DNA from: Fomes fomentarius
Taxonomy: Eukaryota; Basidiomycota; Agaricomycetes; Polyporales; Polyporaceae
Length of the DNA stretch: 64,000 nt
Reading direction: 5' to 3'
NCBI GenBank assembly: GCA_022606135.1
Contig: JABYQN010000003.1
Location: 2,108,001 to 2,172,000, forward strand
Below, piece after piece: positions 37,289 through 50,325 of the stretch. Made by a program: the position numbers and the translations under genes. Under the pieces are notes generated by a model that did no database searches, was not told the DNA's origin, and saw nothing but the letters and a program-made list of their open reading frames with translations. Each line of letters begins with the position of its first letter. Position 1 is the stretch's first letter.

Positions 37289-37336
37289 GCAATAAAAAGG
37301 CATGACCAAGTAGTCACCTATTCATCGCATTTTCTT
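37289..37336. repeat. Hairpin repeat, copy 2
   Basis: Matches 9245-9290 across GCAA-AAAAGGC-TGACCA and CACCTATTCATCGC-TTTTC. The inverted arms are weaker than in copy 1. Confidence 0.55.
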
Positions 37337-37960
37337 TCGTAAACCTGCCTTTCCACTAACCCTTTCCGTTCATTGAGTTCACGTCGACTGAAAGTGGGCG
37401 CTGCAAGCCAGACTTCACGGACAGGGAATGCATCACGAGAGGCCGTGCAACGTTCAACGACATGAGCACATCACTGCCCCCGTGAAGAAACAAATCCAGG
37501 AACTCACTTTCGAAAGCTCCGAGGGCGCATTCCCCGGCAAACAAACCCCCTTCCGAGGGGCTGCTGCAACATAGCTATACTACTATAATGTCCAGGACTA
37601 CCTACATATGTGACAAAAGAGGAACTCAACTGCTATGCATGTATGTATATACGTCGCGAAACCCAACTGCGAGTGCGACCCACCCTCCTCGCATGGTGTA
37701 CGATGTTCAAGTTACTTCGTCCGACTTCCTTATCTTCACCGCCATACCGACCCACCCAGTCACCCAAGCTCCGTCCTGGTCACCACCCGCCGGATCCCAA
37801 CACGTCCAACACGCCAAGAACCGGGGAGACACGACCACGCGCGGCAGCTCTTCCCCCCCACCCCTTCCACTCCCCCTCCCGCGTTCCCTCCACCACCACC
37901 ACCGGCATCGGGTGCGTGTCCGTCAAGAGGGAGGGAACGCATCCGGCAAAAGCTAGCTAG

Positions 37961-40773
37961 CTAGCTCTTCCGATCCCCATTGACGCTAACGCTCACGCTC
38001 GCCGCCCTCTCCCTCCTCAGCTGCTGCTCGTCGCTCTCGCCGCCATCGCTCCCGCCGCCCTCGTCGCGCAGTCGTTTCCGGCCCATCGACGGCGACATGC
38101 CCCCGAACCGCGCGCTGCTGTTCAGCGGCGGCACGGGCGGAGGCAGCGACAGGCCGGATGCCGAGCTCGTGCCGCCGCCGCCGCCACCACCGGGATGGGG
38201 CGCGGTCGTAGAGAAGAGGTCGAACCAGTTGCTGTCTTGCGGCGAGCCGTGCATTGTGCCTGTTTGTGCCATAAGGAAGAACGGGGGGATGAGTAAACGA
38301 AAACGAGGACGAGGACGAGAACATTCCCAGCCGGGGGGGGCCTCTGTGGTCAAATATTTCGCCGGTGAAAAACTTTTTGATAAGCCCGCCCAGAGCCTTC
38401 CGTGGCCCAATGAGAGATCATTAGGCGTAGGCGGCGACTTCGAGATCTGCAGCGTAGCACGCGGGCAGGTCGAAACGGGAACGGACACAAGAATGGAAGG
38501 AGTAACCAAGCAATGTACGCGGAGGAAGGGAAGAAAGAGGGCCTACCCGGGAACGGTCGAGAAACACAGCAGAGCGGGAGAAGGGGGGGGATGCGAACAC
38601 GAAATCTTTCGACGGAGGGATGCGTGTGGGAACGCCTGCGCGCAAAACCCGCAGGCCCATACGTCACACCTGGCCTCGCGCCCTCCCCAATCCCGGATGC
38701 TCTGCACTCGCGCGGGAACGCGAGCATGCATAACAGACCCCGTGCGGGAGAAGCGTTCTCCCGGCAGCCAGGCGGGCCCTCGAACCCTGAAAGGCACGGG
38801 TGCTGGGGACGGGGCAATGAGGGAGTCACAAAGAGCCACCGAAGACCGAAGACGAAGCGTAGGAGAGCCAGAGCCAGAAGGACGGGCGGAGCGGAGAACA
38901 GAAAGGGATGATAGAACGAATCACGAGCCACGACGACCACCAGAGAGAAGGCGAAGAGCACGCACCGTTCTCATGCTGTCCCTGCGTCCCCTGCTGCGAC
39001 GTCTGCGTCGAGTGCACGGGCCAATCGAAGGATGGGAATTGGCTGCCGCCGCCGCCATGTGCGCCCGGTCCGTTCCCATGCTCATTAGCGGAGCCTAGTA
39101 TGTCCGCGAACAGTCTGTCCGACCCTGCCTGTGAGTGCGAACTCGAGCTCCGCGCGAATATACTCGGTGGTTGTTGGTGTCCGTGCGGCGAGTATTGCGA
39201 CTGCGAGCTACTTGTGTGGGGAAACGTGACCGCGCGTAAGGTGGGGGTTTGACCGGTTTGCCCGAAGGAAGATAGGAATGACGAGGATGAGCTGCTCATG
39301 ATGTTCGGCATTGAGCTACTCGGATAGAGTGACGTCAGACTGGGATGCGTGTGTGTGAGGGATGGGATAGAATAGGACGAAGGGAGGTCGACGTCAAGCC
39401 GGAAGGGGAACGTTGGGCTGCCGCCATGATGATTTGAGTTTGAGTTCAGTGATGCGGGCGCCGACTGCGCAAGGTGCGAGGAGTCGTCGATTCCCAGCCG
39501 CGGACGCTTCGCAGTGCTGCTTATCGGCACGCCACGGGTCGTTGAGAGCCCCGTGCTGTGTCGGTCGCTGGACATAGGCATAGATGAGGAGGAAGAGCTC
39601 GCGGTGGGTGAGACGCGCAGACCCGACCTATAGTCTAGCTGGGATAATCTACGTCAGCACGCGATAACGAGTGAGTAGATCCAGCGGGAACTCACTTCTG
39701 GGCTAGCTGATACGTCCCCCGGTCGTATTGGCACAATACTGGTGTTGGATACTTCTGGCTTAACCTTCACACCCTTGTTACTATCTCGGCGTTTCTGGGA
39801 TGAGTCGTCATCATCAACGTCGTCGTCTTCGTCCGCGGCCTCATCGGCCTTGTTGTTGTTGTTGAAGTCAGATGGGCCCTTGGTGTCCCTTTCGCCGTCA
39901 AACTGTATGGCTGTCTGAGGATAATCTGATAGAAGAAAGAAAAGAAGAGCATACGCGGAGATGCCTCTGGACCATGCCGTTGACATCTGTCGAGCAGTAC
40001 TGATAGAGTTTTGCATGGTGTCCTGGGCGTTCCTCTGGCGACAACGCGTATGTGTCAGCGTGGAATGACGAGCGGTGCAAGGAAGAAGATGGAAGAGAGA
40101 GGCCGCAGTCACCCTCGTTGCGCTGAAGGCCGCTGCAACGGCCGGGAGCGCTGCGCAATCTCCCTCGGAGTCCAAGTGCAACAGATGAACTATGTATCTC
40201 TGAATTGAGTCGTTGGAGGGGATAGGATAAAACTTGACGCGCCCCCAAAGGACGGCAATAGGTGATTATGGAGACACCGTCGGTCGCACGTCGATTGTTT
40301 GACCCTGCGTATGACTTGTGGGACGTGGGCGCGAAACGGCAAGGGACTTGGTGCGGTCGAGGAGAAATGACAGGGGAAGGCCTTGGTTCGGAGCGCCGTT
40401 GGGACTCACCGAAGATGATGACTGCGACGTCGACGGAGCAGAGGACACCGAGCTCGTAGGCTTTCTTGAAGAGGCCGTTCTTGCGCTGGGTGTTGGATGT
40501 GTTTGGGAGGATGGAGGAGATGATCGACCGCGTGCTAAGTACATGCCAAGAGAATTGACATTATTTATAGCGACAGACCTTTAAAAAGGTGACAGAACGG
40601 TTCCGTTCGTGCTATTATGAGCGGAGGGGGGGAGCAAAATAAGCGGGTGGTCATCGAGAAGACAGCTGGAGACCGCGCCGAGTCGGGGACTTGGACACGG
40701 GCAGGACGGGCTATTTCGAGGTGGAGGAGGTACATACGGTGATGGGCTGAATCTCAATCTTTCGTCTGCCCAT
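37961..40773 (-). CDS. rlm1: MEF2-type MADS-box transcription factor, Rlm1/Smp1-like
   Basis: Seven exons join in phase to 467 aa: 40773-40738, 40611-40579, 40485-40410, 40034-39955, 39902-39696, 39638-38966 and 38259-37961. Residues 1-60 form the MADS box ([51 protein letters not shown]). The MEF2 extension follows ([32 protein letters not shown]). The rest is acidic, then Ser/Gln/His-rich, ending in a Gly run and [15 protein letters not shown], typical of an activation domain. MGRRKIEIQ is diagnostic of the MEF2/Rlm1 class. In yeasts these act below the cell-wall-integrity MAP kinase, a likely but unproven role here. The last intron (38965-38260) is 706 nt and intron 3 is 375 nt, far longer than neighbouring introns. 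Confidence 0.9.
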
Positions 40774-43700
40774 CTGTGCGGGGCGTGTTGGGGTGTGTGT
40801 GTGAGGCGCAGACGCGGGTTGGTGGGGGCAGTGGGGGCGTGGAGGGTGTGGGCAGGGAGAAGAGAGAGAGAGGGAGAAGATGAAGAGAGTGAAGAGGACG
40901 CTCGGGCGAATTGGACATATGGATGGGCAAGCAACCGCAAACGCCGTGGTCGGAGCTCCTTCGATGCTCCTGCCAGTCACACAATTGCAACCGCACGCAT
41001 GCCGTCAATCCGCAGCAGCCACCGCCGTCTCCCCTTCCCCGCCGCACCCCTCCGTCTGCGTCGACGACGAGGACGGCAACGACGGATAGCGCAGCGCCCG
41101 CCGCACCCGACGGTCCCCGACGTGCGGCAGGGCGTGCAGATCGCCAGCGAGGAGGCCGGCTATCTTGCATCAATCTTGCACGTTCACCGCGAACCTCCCA
41201 GCTGCGTTCAGTGTTCACACAGTATTCACACCAACGGTCGAGCGTGCCTCGTCGAACCGTCTGCTTCTTGTGCGGCGAGCCTCGTCTGCTGACTTGGCTT
41301 TCTCATCGTCCTCGCCCTCCTCCTCGCCCGTGGCAACTCCGGCACAAGAGATCGCCTGCGCGCGACGCGACCGAATGACGCTATCGAACCCTGCAAATTC
41401 TCCCTATCTCCGGGCGCAGTGATCCTCTCCGCACATGCATATGGCTGCGATGCTGACATCGCCGTCGGCCAGCGGCCAAGTTCTCGGCTCCTGGCTTGTT
41501 CTCGCAGACTTGGGCTGTGTTTTCCCGTCGTCTGCGCGCACCACTAACTGCGAACGGTCTGTGTGATCTCCCGCCGCCCGCCCGTCGGAGGCCGTTCGGA
41601 GTCCGAAAGTGCAAACTCTATCTTCGGCACAGGGCGCGCCGCGGCAAAGGCCAGATCCCAATCTGAGAGCGAGCACCTGCGAATCTACGGCCTGCCCCGC
41701 CACCGACCGACGCTCGCCTCCGCAGCCTCTTCGCGCGCTGTTTGGCATGCTCGCGGTCTTCAACTCCCCGCTCCTCTCCTAATTACAGTCCCCTATTCTT
41801 ATCGCCCAATCCAATCCTCGTTATTTTCGCTCGGTGCTATATTTATCGGCGCTATTTTGGGCATGTGCCAAAAATACCGCGCTCAAGCACAGACGAGAAC
41901 ATGCGCTCTCCAGTCTGGTGCGGCTCCGCAAGCTCTCGTTGCCGAGTATTGCTTAACCATACCTCTCCCCACCATTTACCCGCTCGCTATCTGCGCAGTT
42001 GTGGTCGTGTTTCACAGACGTATTCCCGCCTCACATCATATCAATCATGTGCTCCGATTTGCCACGCCGCATTCTCGTCCTTACGTATCAACCCCATTCA
42101 ATCCTGGTTCGAACAATGCGACGGCCGCCTCAAAACACACCACGTCCAGATCGTCGTTTCATACACAGCGCTACACACCTTCTGCCGAAAGAAGCTAATC
42201 AATCCTCCTCTCTCCTCACAATGGTCCAGGCGCTCCGTCAGTCGGCATGTCGGCGACGTGCGTCGCCCTCAAGTCTGAGTTACCGATGAACGACTGATTC
42301 TCGGGCGTCATCACAGATGCTTACCGATAGTCTTTCTCAGTATGCAGAGCCACCGTTGTCTGCCTGTGACCGTTGCAGCTTGTCACCTTGCACAGTCCGC
42401 CAAAAAATCACTGCGGTGCACGTGCACCAACGCACTCAGCATCCCCCAAAGCCCGTCGGCATTCATCGATCAAGGGCGCGCCACTGATAACTCGGTCTCA
42501 TTCCAACCATTCATCGCATGCTGCCATTCGCGCCCTCGCAACACTTTATGCCTCGCCTTTCGTTCCTCGGACGACCCTATCTGCCCGCCTCTGACAGCCT
42601 CTGACGCGCGCACATGCTTCTGTCAACTGGCTTATCGAAATCCCTACCCGCCGTGCTTTGGACGTTATGGGCGGCTGGCCCGTGTTCACCTTCGTCTACG
42701 ATCCCACGCGCTGCATTAACACGACCCTACTCATCCCTCGATGTACGATCACCCGCCTGGCACCCCCTCGGCCGCCGAGTTCCCGGCATGCGTGGTCTGT
42801 CTGTTGGTCACGACGGGCTGACAGCTGACTCACGGCCGGGCACATGCAACGGCAACGATTCGGACGTGGTGTGTGGACGTTCGCAGCCGTCACGCACTAT
42901 ACACCCTTCCCATGCCTCGGCCCGTCGGACGACGCTCGCACCGTCATAATGTCGGGCGTGGTGCCCCATCCAGTCAATGCGCCTCGCCGACCCGAGTATC
43001 GGGACATAACGACTCTCTCTCGTTATGCCACTTTACTCGTACTCGCACTTCCCGTGACGCGCCGAATGCAATGCCGTCGGATTCCTTTTACCAGGCTCAT
43101 ATACACCTCCGACTATCGACCAGCTCACGAGGACGCCTGTTCAACCCTACTCGGCAATAGTCTCGCACTGTCAACGGGTTTCTGCACACGTCCGAGTCTG
43201 CCTGCACTCAAGACAGGCAGCAGCTAGACGTTCCGGTGGCTATGACGGGCTGTCGGGGCAGATCAGCGCCCCCTCGTGCCACGCAGCCCAACCCATCTAC
43301 CTTCCCTAGTTAGCCCCGTCTCTCGCTTTAAAATCCACCTAGGTGACAGAGTAACGTCACAGAATGATTCCGAGGTGCAGCAACCTACTCTTGGACTTGG
43401 ACAGCCTTCAAGCTTCAAGCGTCAACTCCTACCCACCATCCAGAGCGTACAAAACCCTACAATGCACATACGCTTATCGCTTGCTTCGCATCGACGATCC
43501 TCCTCGTGCGTGGTCCGCCGCTCTTCCCCTTCCCCGCCATGCTCACGGTGCCACTTTGTGCCTTACTAAGCCCTCTCTTCTCACAGGGCCGGAATCGGAC
43601 GTCCGCCTTGTACGTAGGATTTCTTAACGAAGCAATCTTAATCATCCCCCCAGCTGGTTCAGCACACATCCCGATTGGGCGACAACCACCACAGTGGACA

Positions 43701-44180
43701 AGATGGTGACGGTCACGCTCAGACGAAGCATTCCCACGACCCGCGAACCCCACGACGCGCGACCCACACCGCCCATGGACGTCATCCTACCCACCATCCG
43801 TACTCTCCCCTGCAGTGGCGCCGAGTCTATCCCCCGGGCGTCGCGGCGAGCCAGCCACTGCCACTGGACCTTTAGGCTACCGGCTGGGCAGCGGGCTCTG
43901 CTCCACGCTTCTCCCGGTAGTACCTGAGGCCTGAGACCCCGTGCGCCGTGAACCTTCGAAGACTGATCCTCGTGAGGGGCCTGTGTGCACCGGCGGAAGC
44001 TTCGGGAGAGCCCGAGCCCGAGCGCGGCCGGTTGGGGGGGATGGGGGGAGCTTCGAGCTTAACTCTCCCCACTCCATGCAGGCTGCTGTGTTGGATGTGC
44101 TGCCGTGACTGAGCACGCGCCCACGCGCACGGAAGGGCGGGAGCTCGGGAGCTCGGAGGGGCGTGAGAGCAGATCAATGT

Positions 44181-44227
44181 GCTGTGAGGATGTGAGGATG
44201 TGAGGGTGTGAGGTGCGAGGGTGTGAG
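44181..44227. repeat. TGTGAGG minisatellite
   Basis: About six imperfect tandem copies of a 7-8-nt unit TGTGAGG(A/G). Confidence 0.6.
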
Positions 44228-44615
44228 CCAATATGTCCTTGCGCGTGCAGCTGCGCACATGCGCTTGCGCGTTTTGGCCCGGGGCATGCCCTCCGTGAAG
44301 CGGCCGCGACTCGGGATGGCAGGAGAGAGAGAAGGGGGGGAGTCAGACAAGGGAGTGGCTAAACGTTTTGCACGTTGGAAATTCGAAAGGTCGCTACGTT
44401 CGTTCTCTGTTCGCAACTGGTTCTGGGAAGCCCCGGTTACGCCCCGCATCTGTCGCTGTCAGCTCACAGTATCCGCGACTCTCAGAAAGATCTCACTGGG
44501 GTCCGTCGGGTCGGCGAAGTTGTCAATGTGCACCGTGCGCGCGCGCGCAGTCAGTCACGGGCAGTTCCTCCCGTCTCTGTGGTTCCTTTGATTTGCTCTC
44601 TTATAGGCTGTGCCC

Positions 44616-44688
44616 ACATCGCCGCTGGTTCGGTGGGTATTGATATAGCCGCTGGTTTGGGCGGACATCGCCGCTGGTTTGGTGGAAC
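44616..44688. repeat. Three GCCGCTGGTTYGG repeats
   Basis: Near-identical units start at about 44621, 44648 and 44670, spaced 22-27 nt apart. The following AAGTC microsatellite is at 44812-44836. Confidence 0.6.
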
Positions 44689-47523
44689 GTCCCTATGTGG
44701 GGTGGTGGTGGTACTAGGTCATTCATCACCCCGTCGGTCACAAACACACCCGAGCGTCCGAGTCCAACAGCACGCACACGCGGCGGACCAGTCCGGGCAG
44801 CCCAGAGAACCGAGTCGAGTCAAGTCAAGTCAAGTCATCGTCTTAGGCTGTCTTCTAACAAACCCGTTCCTTCTTGGCCTTCCGTCCTCCCGGCATTCAG
44901 GCCTCAGGGCTGGCATCTCCGACTCGCTTCTGCTCGGTCGCCCCGGCGCCAGTCGCCAGCCGTGGACCGTGTCGCCCAATCTCCTCCGAGTCTTTGCTCG
45001 GCCTTCAAGAAGACCACTACCACACACGCAGAGCGAGAGAGGGCTCGCGATACACGCTGTCACCGCCTGAGAGCGCGGCCTCGCTGCAGATCTCCATTGC
45101 GGGCTGGGGCGATTGCCACGCCGGTCCTCACGCTGCTGCGCAGCGCGCCAGGAGGATGGGAGCGTGCTCCCACCGAATGCGGTGGTGGTGGAAGTGTTGT
45201 GCTGGGGGGTGTGTGTGTGTAGTATGGGACGCTCGCTCCATCTGCCGGTGTGGCTTAGGCTATGGTGCGACTCGGGTGTGAGCAGTCGTCGTGGTGGGGC
45301 ACTGTGTGTGGTTATTCCGCGCCTAGCCCCTTGGCTCTCCGGCCAAGGTTGCTTGTGCATGCGATGCATGTTCATGTGCATGTTGTGCATGAGGAGACAT
45401 TTGAATGTGGTGTGAGACGGTCATTTCGACCGTGAATGTTTATCGTTCACAAATGCTGCACATGACGAGCCTCGGTCACCCCAGGCTGGCACCGCTGCGG
45501 AGATGTCAGTGCTGCACGGATAGTATACTTCATACTAGATGCACGATATGAGAACGATCACGATGCGGCTGGCTTCCCGGATGGATCGATGCCTCGCGTT
45601 TGTTTGAAGGACAGATAAGACGGCGGCCGTCGTGGAATCGAACTCCCTTTGCTACCCCTGAACAGAAGGACTTCCTTATTTCCACCCACTCCGTATATGG
45701 CGACAGGATCAGGCATTAGAGCGCACCGGAATACTGAAGTGGCGGAGCTTACAGGCAATGATGACAGGACGGTCGGAAGGTTCAAGCTGTCAGTCCAACC
45801 TTCCAGCAGTTCACGCTGCGGAGAATGAAAGTCAACCTGAAGTGCCAACCCATGTGGTTCCGAAGCGGGATATCTTCAAGTTCAAATTGTGTCCCCCCCA
45901 CATGGTGCTCCGAGCCTGTATGTTGCTGCATGCTCCTTCTCCCGCCTCTGCCCACCTCCCTACCTCCCCCACGCCGCTCCACCGTGACAGGCCCTAGGCG
46001 TGGACGACTTCATGTCTCTGGCGAATCACCCACCATGACTGCCTGACTCGGACTAGAGCTAGTGTTGCGGTCAGTGCCCTTCAAGGTCAGGCCCGACACC
46101 CGATTAAACTTTCAGCTTCAAACCTGAAGAAGGAGAGCCTCTTGCCTTGACGCGGCCTGGCAGCGACGGTAAGTGAGTAAAGCGTCGAATCGCGATTCAT
46201 CGTTGCTACCATGACGGTTGTCTCTTGCAGTCCATACACTGCTTGCTCATGGCATAGCCGCCGTATGGGCGACCTCCGCGCCCATAGCGGCCTTCAATTT
46301 TACAACTTGTGGTGCTAGTAGTGAACCTTCAAGTTGACTAGTACTACTTACTCCGTGCCGCCGTGCCGGGATCCGTCCGCAGTGCGTTCTTCCTCCTCGG
46401 AGTTACACAGTCTAGGCCCACAAATTGAATACGTCGGGAGTCGGGCATTGTATGCCACGGCGGACTGAGCGCCCTTCATCTGCCTTAGTTGCGCTACAGT
46501 ACCGCAGCGCTCCCTCCGAAGTTGGCACTGACCTCGGCCCAATTCGCAATCCACCCGCATCGCAAATTCCCGGTTTTTCTTTTTCGCTGGCTGAGACGAG
46601 GATGCGTGACCTGATACCACATTCGCTCCAACAACGTCACTTGCCTGCGCACGGTGGTTGAATCGGATCGCAAGGCGGAGCTTATGCAGGTATTCCAACG
46701 CGCTCTAGGCCAGCTGGTACGCACGCACTGCCTGCCTGCCGGCGGGTCGCGAACGTTGAGTCGCCGAGGCGTTCACAAAAACCCCACCTAGTGCAGTGCA
46801 GTTGCGTGGTCCTGTGTACTAGCATGGCACTGGCATCCGTTCAAGTTGGACACAAGAGAGCTCAGGCTCGCTACAGAGTCCGAGGACACCTCAAAGGCTG
46901 GCTGGCAAAGCCCGAACATGGTGAGCAATCACGGTGTCGCCGTGTAGTACAGTACTGTTGCCATCATGATTATATGGTACTAGGCTAGTCTCCAAGTCAG
47001 AGTGTCGGACAAGCTGAGTTGTGGACCTGGCACGGTCTGGTTACAGTGCCAGTAGGCGCCTCACGGTCGGCTTCTCAGAAATTAACACAGTGAGCATTCA
47101 GATGCAGAGATAGCTTCTGATTGTACTGAGTAAGTAGATAACGGCGGTGTTGCACAGCGTGTCTAGCGTCTCGCTGTACCAAATATGGTAGCACAAGATC
47201 GAGTTTGTATATGTTTGTCCCGAGGAGTGCTTGCGCGTCGCCCCATGCTCGCGCTCGCTTCGCTTGCAACAACACAACGCGAGTGTAGGCATGAAGGTAC
47301 GAGCTCCAGACACGCTAAATTGAAGTAGCTTCGACCTGCCAATGATGAGATTTACTAATCCACTGGCATTTAGACTGTGCAAACAGAATCACAAACGGAT
47401 ACAGGTACATAACAACGACTACTTGCAGAGGATAAAGCTAGTATCAATGAACGATATGGTAACGTCTGGATAGTGAGTGCATTTCATCCTTGCTAGAAGT
47501 CATCTCGAGCGACCAAAGGCATC

Positions 47524-49479
47524 TCACGCAGCCAGTGCGGCCTCCGACACGACCCTCTTCGCGCTCTCCGCCGCGACACGTTCCCGCTCCCGCGCCTGCG
47601 CCCGCCTGTTCCACAAGCTCTCCGTAAAGATGTTCGACTCCGCCGCATCAGCGCCATCCCTATTGCCTCTCCCTGTCATTGCCCTCAGACGTTTCCGGGA
47701 ATTCTCACGATCAGTGCCGTTCATGTAAAACATCTTCTGCACAGGCGGTCGTGCCTCTCCTATGCTCAAACTGCAACGGAAGAACGCGCTTCAGATTCCC
47801 ACAGTCCACGGGCACCAGGAGGGTACAGAAGGACGAGCGACCCACCTCTGCGTCCGCTTAAGCACAGGCATGTTCGGACGGTTGGCTGCGCCCTGCCCTT
47901 GGGACGGAGCCTGGAAGTAAGGCGCGTACCGCTTGCGTACCTCCGCATCGCGGTCGGGATCCACGGCTCTCATGTCAGTCGTGTCCAACGTACCTGACAC
48001 AGTCGAGTTGGACATCGCCTGAGGCGGGGCAGTCGTCTGTCTGCGCCGTCCAAACCCAATAGAACCCGACACGCGCTCACGCAGCCCAGCTCCGCTCCGC
48101 CATGGCGTCTTCTCAGAGCCAGAGGCGGCCCTTGCTCCGTGCTCCAGTCCATGCATTCCTGGGGTAGCGTTGGCGTGGGTCATGGTACGGACGTGGGCAC
48201 GAGGCTTACGCGAGAGGGTGTCATCTGTAGAAGGCTTGGCAGGGTTGCCATCGTTCTTTGAATTCATCTTCACGGAGATGACGCTGCTTGCGTTCTCCGT
48301 AGTCTGCGAAGACCGGAGAAGGGTCTCCTTCAAGTTGTTCTTGCCGTTGTACAAGCGCGCGCCATTGGCCGTGAGGTCGTCCACGAAGGATCCGTTCCCG
48401 TACTTCGGTGAGGGACTCGGCGTTCCCTGCTCATCGCGCTCGTCATCACTCTTATCGTCGACAGAGTCCTCACCCTTAGGAAGCGCAGCGAAAATAGGTT
48501 TAGCCGAGCCCAAGCGAAACGAGTCCAAGTCCACCGCCGCCCGCACTCCCCCTTGGTTCTCAGTTTGCTGATGTTGGGCAGCGTCGGGAGGGGGCTTACG
48601 CAAGAGTGTCGAGACAACCCTCGTAAGCAGCTTCTTCGCGCGCGATGAACGCGGAACAGAGTCAGAGTCATGTTCGATCGAGTCTGAGGTGAATTCTAGT
48701 TCCTGTCCCTTCCTAGATAAGTGCGCCCAAGTTTCCGTGCGTTTCCTAGAAGGAAGGGACGTGTCGGTAGCAGCGTCTGGGACACCTGATACATCCGCTT
48801 TCCTCGTTGGGAGACGGAGCGGCTCGAACATATCCGGCGTCGAGACTGCAAGTGGCTTCTTGAACGGATGTGTTTCCGTATGCGTAACTGCGTCTTCCTC
48901 TGCGCTTATGTAGTTCAAGACTTCAGGTTGCGCAGCAGCGGGGGGCGCAGAGCGTGGATAGAAGACAAGATTGGTCGAACTTTCCACTGCAGCGGACCGA
49001 GATGCCTCGGCAGATACAGAGGGGGTCATGGCGGTCTCTTCTCCCGGTGAAAACAGGACAACACCAGAAATGGGTTGGAACCCGCGCGTCGCCAGACCGG
49101 CATAATCATATGGGCTAGCGGGAATACTCGGCCTCTTGCCCTTAGCCCAAGTGGCGGTGACTGCGCACGCAAGCGCAAGACCAAGATCACTCCTCTCGCA
49201 CTCCAGCTCCGCGATCCTCGCCTCGGCACGCTCGAGGGCACAGAGCATCCGCGACTGCTGATTATGGAACTCGTCGACCTTAAAGGCGAGCTGGTACGCG
49301 CGCGCCTGGAAGATATCGCGGTCGCGCGTAACTTTGTGGAGCTCGATGACGTGTGGTAGCGCGTCTTCGGGGAGGGAGGCAAAGGAGACGGAAGACTCTG
49401 GAATGCAGACATTGAGGCTCGGGCGGAGGCTGCGTGTCGACGGGTACGCGTGGCGGCTCGGGTGGAGGATGAGCTGCAT
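47524..49479 (-). CDS. Uncharacterised Ser-rich protein with coiled-coil
   Basis: Two exons, 49479-47846 and 47770-47524, join across a 75-nt GTGGGT...CAG intron to 626 aa. Residues about 45-115 form a probable coiled coil (LHKVTRDRDIFQARAYQLAF, then ALERAEARIAELECERSDLG). The middle is low-complexity with acidic stretches (KSDDERDEQGTPSPSP). The end is charged and helical (RAQARERERVAAESAKR). No known domain. The frame stays open upstream to 49755 with no stop, so the real protein may begin further up and include the membrane segment annotated at 49559-50325. I chose the ATG at 49479 because the sequence before it is hydrophobic and looks like part of another exon set. Confidence 0.6.
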
Positions 49480-49558
49480 ATTCGGAGATGTTGTGGGTGA
49501 GTCGGATCGAACGCTAGTAACAGAGGATGGAGTCCTGATAGCCTCTGTGTGGGTTACC

Positions 49559-50325
49559 TGGAGTAAGATCAAGAAGAGGATCCACTCAAGGAGTTGATCA
49601 GTGCGCTGCGAAGTAGTACGGTCGGATTCGCCTTCAGAACGAGACCTGGCCACGTTTGGGTCGTTGGCGAGAACCAGATAGGGTGTCGAGTTCAGATTCT
49701 GGGCCTCCACGTTGGTTCGTGCATGGGAGTACGTAGAACATATTAACAGCGCCAAGCGTGCTGCATCGATGAGGGTCCTCGCCCTAGCATCGCCCCTGGC
49801 CGTGGCAGGTTGAGAACTGTGTTGAGGCTTGAGGAGCCCAGCATAGAGACCACATTGAGGCGCATATAGTCATCATACGAGGTGGTACGACATGGATGAG
49901 GTCTTCGAATGCCTGAAAGGGACAATAGAACGCACCAAGCGCTGGTCCGAGTCGGCTACCATTGTATTTGCGAATGGTTTCGCAGGCTGCTTTCTGCGGC
50001 CTTCAATTCTCCATATGTGCACGCAGGGTCGTTTGAGGATACGAAAGACGAAGGGTAGCGTTCGGAGACCAATAACGACAGACCTGCACAACAAACCCTG
50101 GGTATAGGAGATCGGTTGGCGAGGACATGAACAAGGACGAGTCAGCCAACTCACTCTCGAGTAAGGATTGATGACGATCTTCAGCAGGAAATAGCCAAAC
50201 ATGATGTGCTGAAACCCAGTCGCAGAAGACCAGCTCCAAGCGAATAGCACAGTGGAAACACCGTCCAAGATGAAGAAGGCCGCAGAACTGGCATAGAGAA
50301 GTTGTGTTAACGAGGAGCGGCTCAT
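49559..50325 (-). CDS. Membrane protein exons (separate gene or N-terminus of the previous one)
   Basis: From the ATG at 50325: SSLTQLLYASSAAFFILDGV and WSSATGFQHIMFGYFLLKIV give two likely TM helices, ending at a GTGAGT donor. A second exon (from about 50101) reads VIGLRTLPFVFRILKRPC and FANTMVADSDQRL. Further down are YDDYMRLNVVSMLGSSSLNT, ARTLIDAARLALLICSTYSH and a last hydrophobic stretch LLEWILFLILLQ. The join between the second and third segments could not be settled. No family recognised. Because no stop separates the last segment from the coiled-coil frame below, a single larger protein is possible. Confidence 0.42.

Larger units (their letters stand above)
36794..37960. other. Intergenic with degenerate tandem repeats
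   Basis: Upstream of F-box D and beyond the MADS gene's stop. Contains three related repeat copies (36973-37258) and the second copy of the hairpin repeat (37289-37336). No gene seen. Confidence 0.5.
40774..47523. other. 6.7-kb gene-poor region upstream of the MADS-box gene
   Basis: Many overlapping open frames exist in 41000-45400, but this follows from GC-rich, pyrimidine-rich composition. None shows domain-like sequence or a consistent splice chain. Simple repeats occur at 44181-44227, 44616-44688 and 44812-44836. The region probably includes a long 5' leader and regulatory sequence for the MADS gene. Confidence 0.5.

Noticed and set aside
38000..39098. Plus-strand 372-codon open frame
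   Set aside because: It is antisense to the last exons and long intron of the MADS gene and is made of low-complexity Pro/Gly/Arg sequence.
41000..43900. Many long overlapping plus-strand open frames
   Set aside because: Three frames are open together because of base composition. No domain-like sequence, conserved start or splice chain was found.
45600..45700. tRNA-like B-box (AGTTCGATTCC on the minus strand near 45640)
   Set aside because: The T-arm stem does not pair (GGGAG against CCACG) and no A box or acceptor stem surrounds it.
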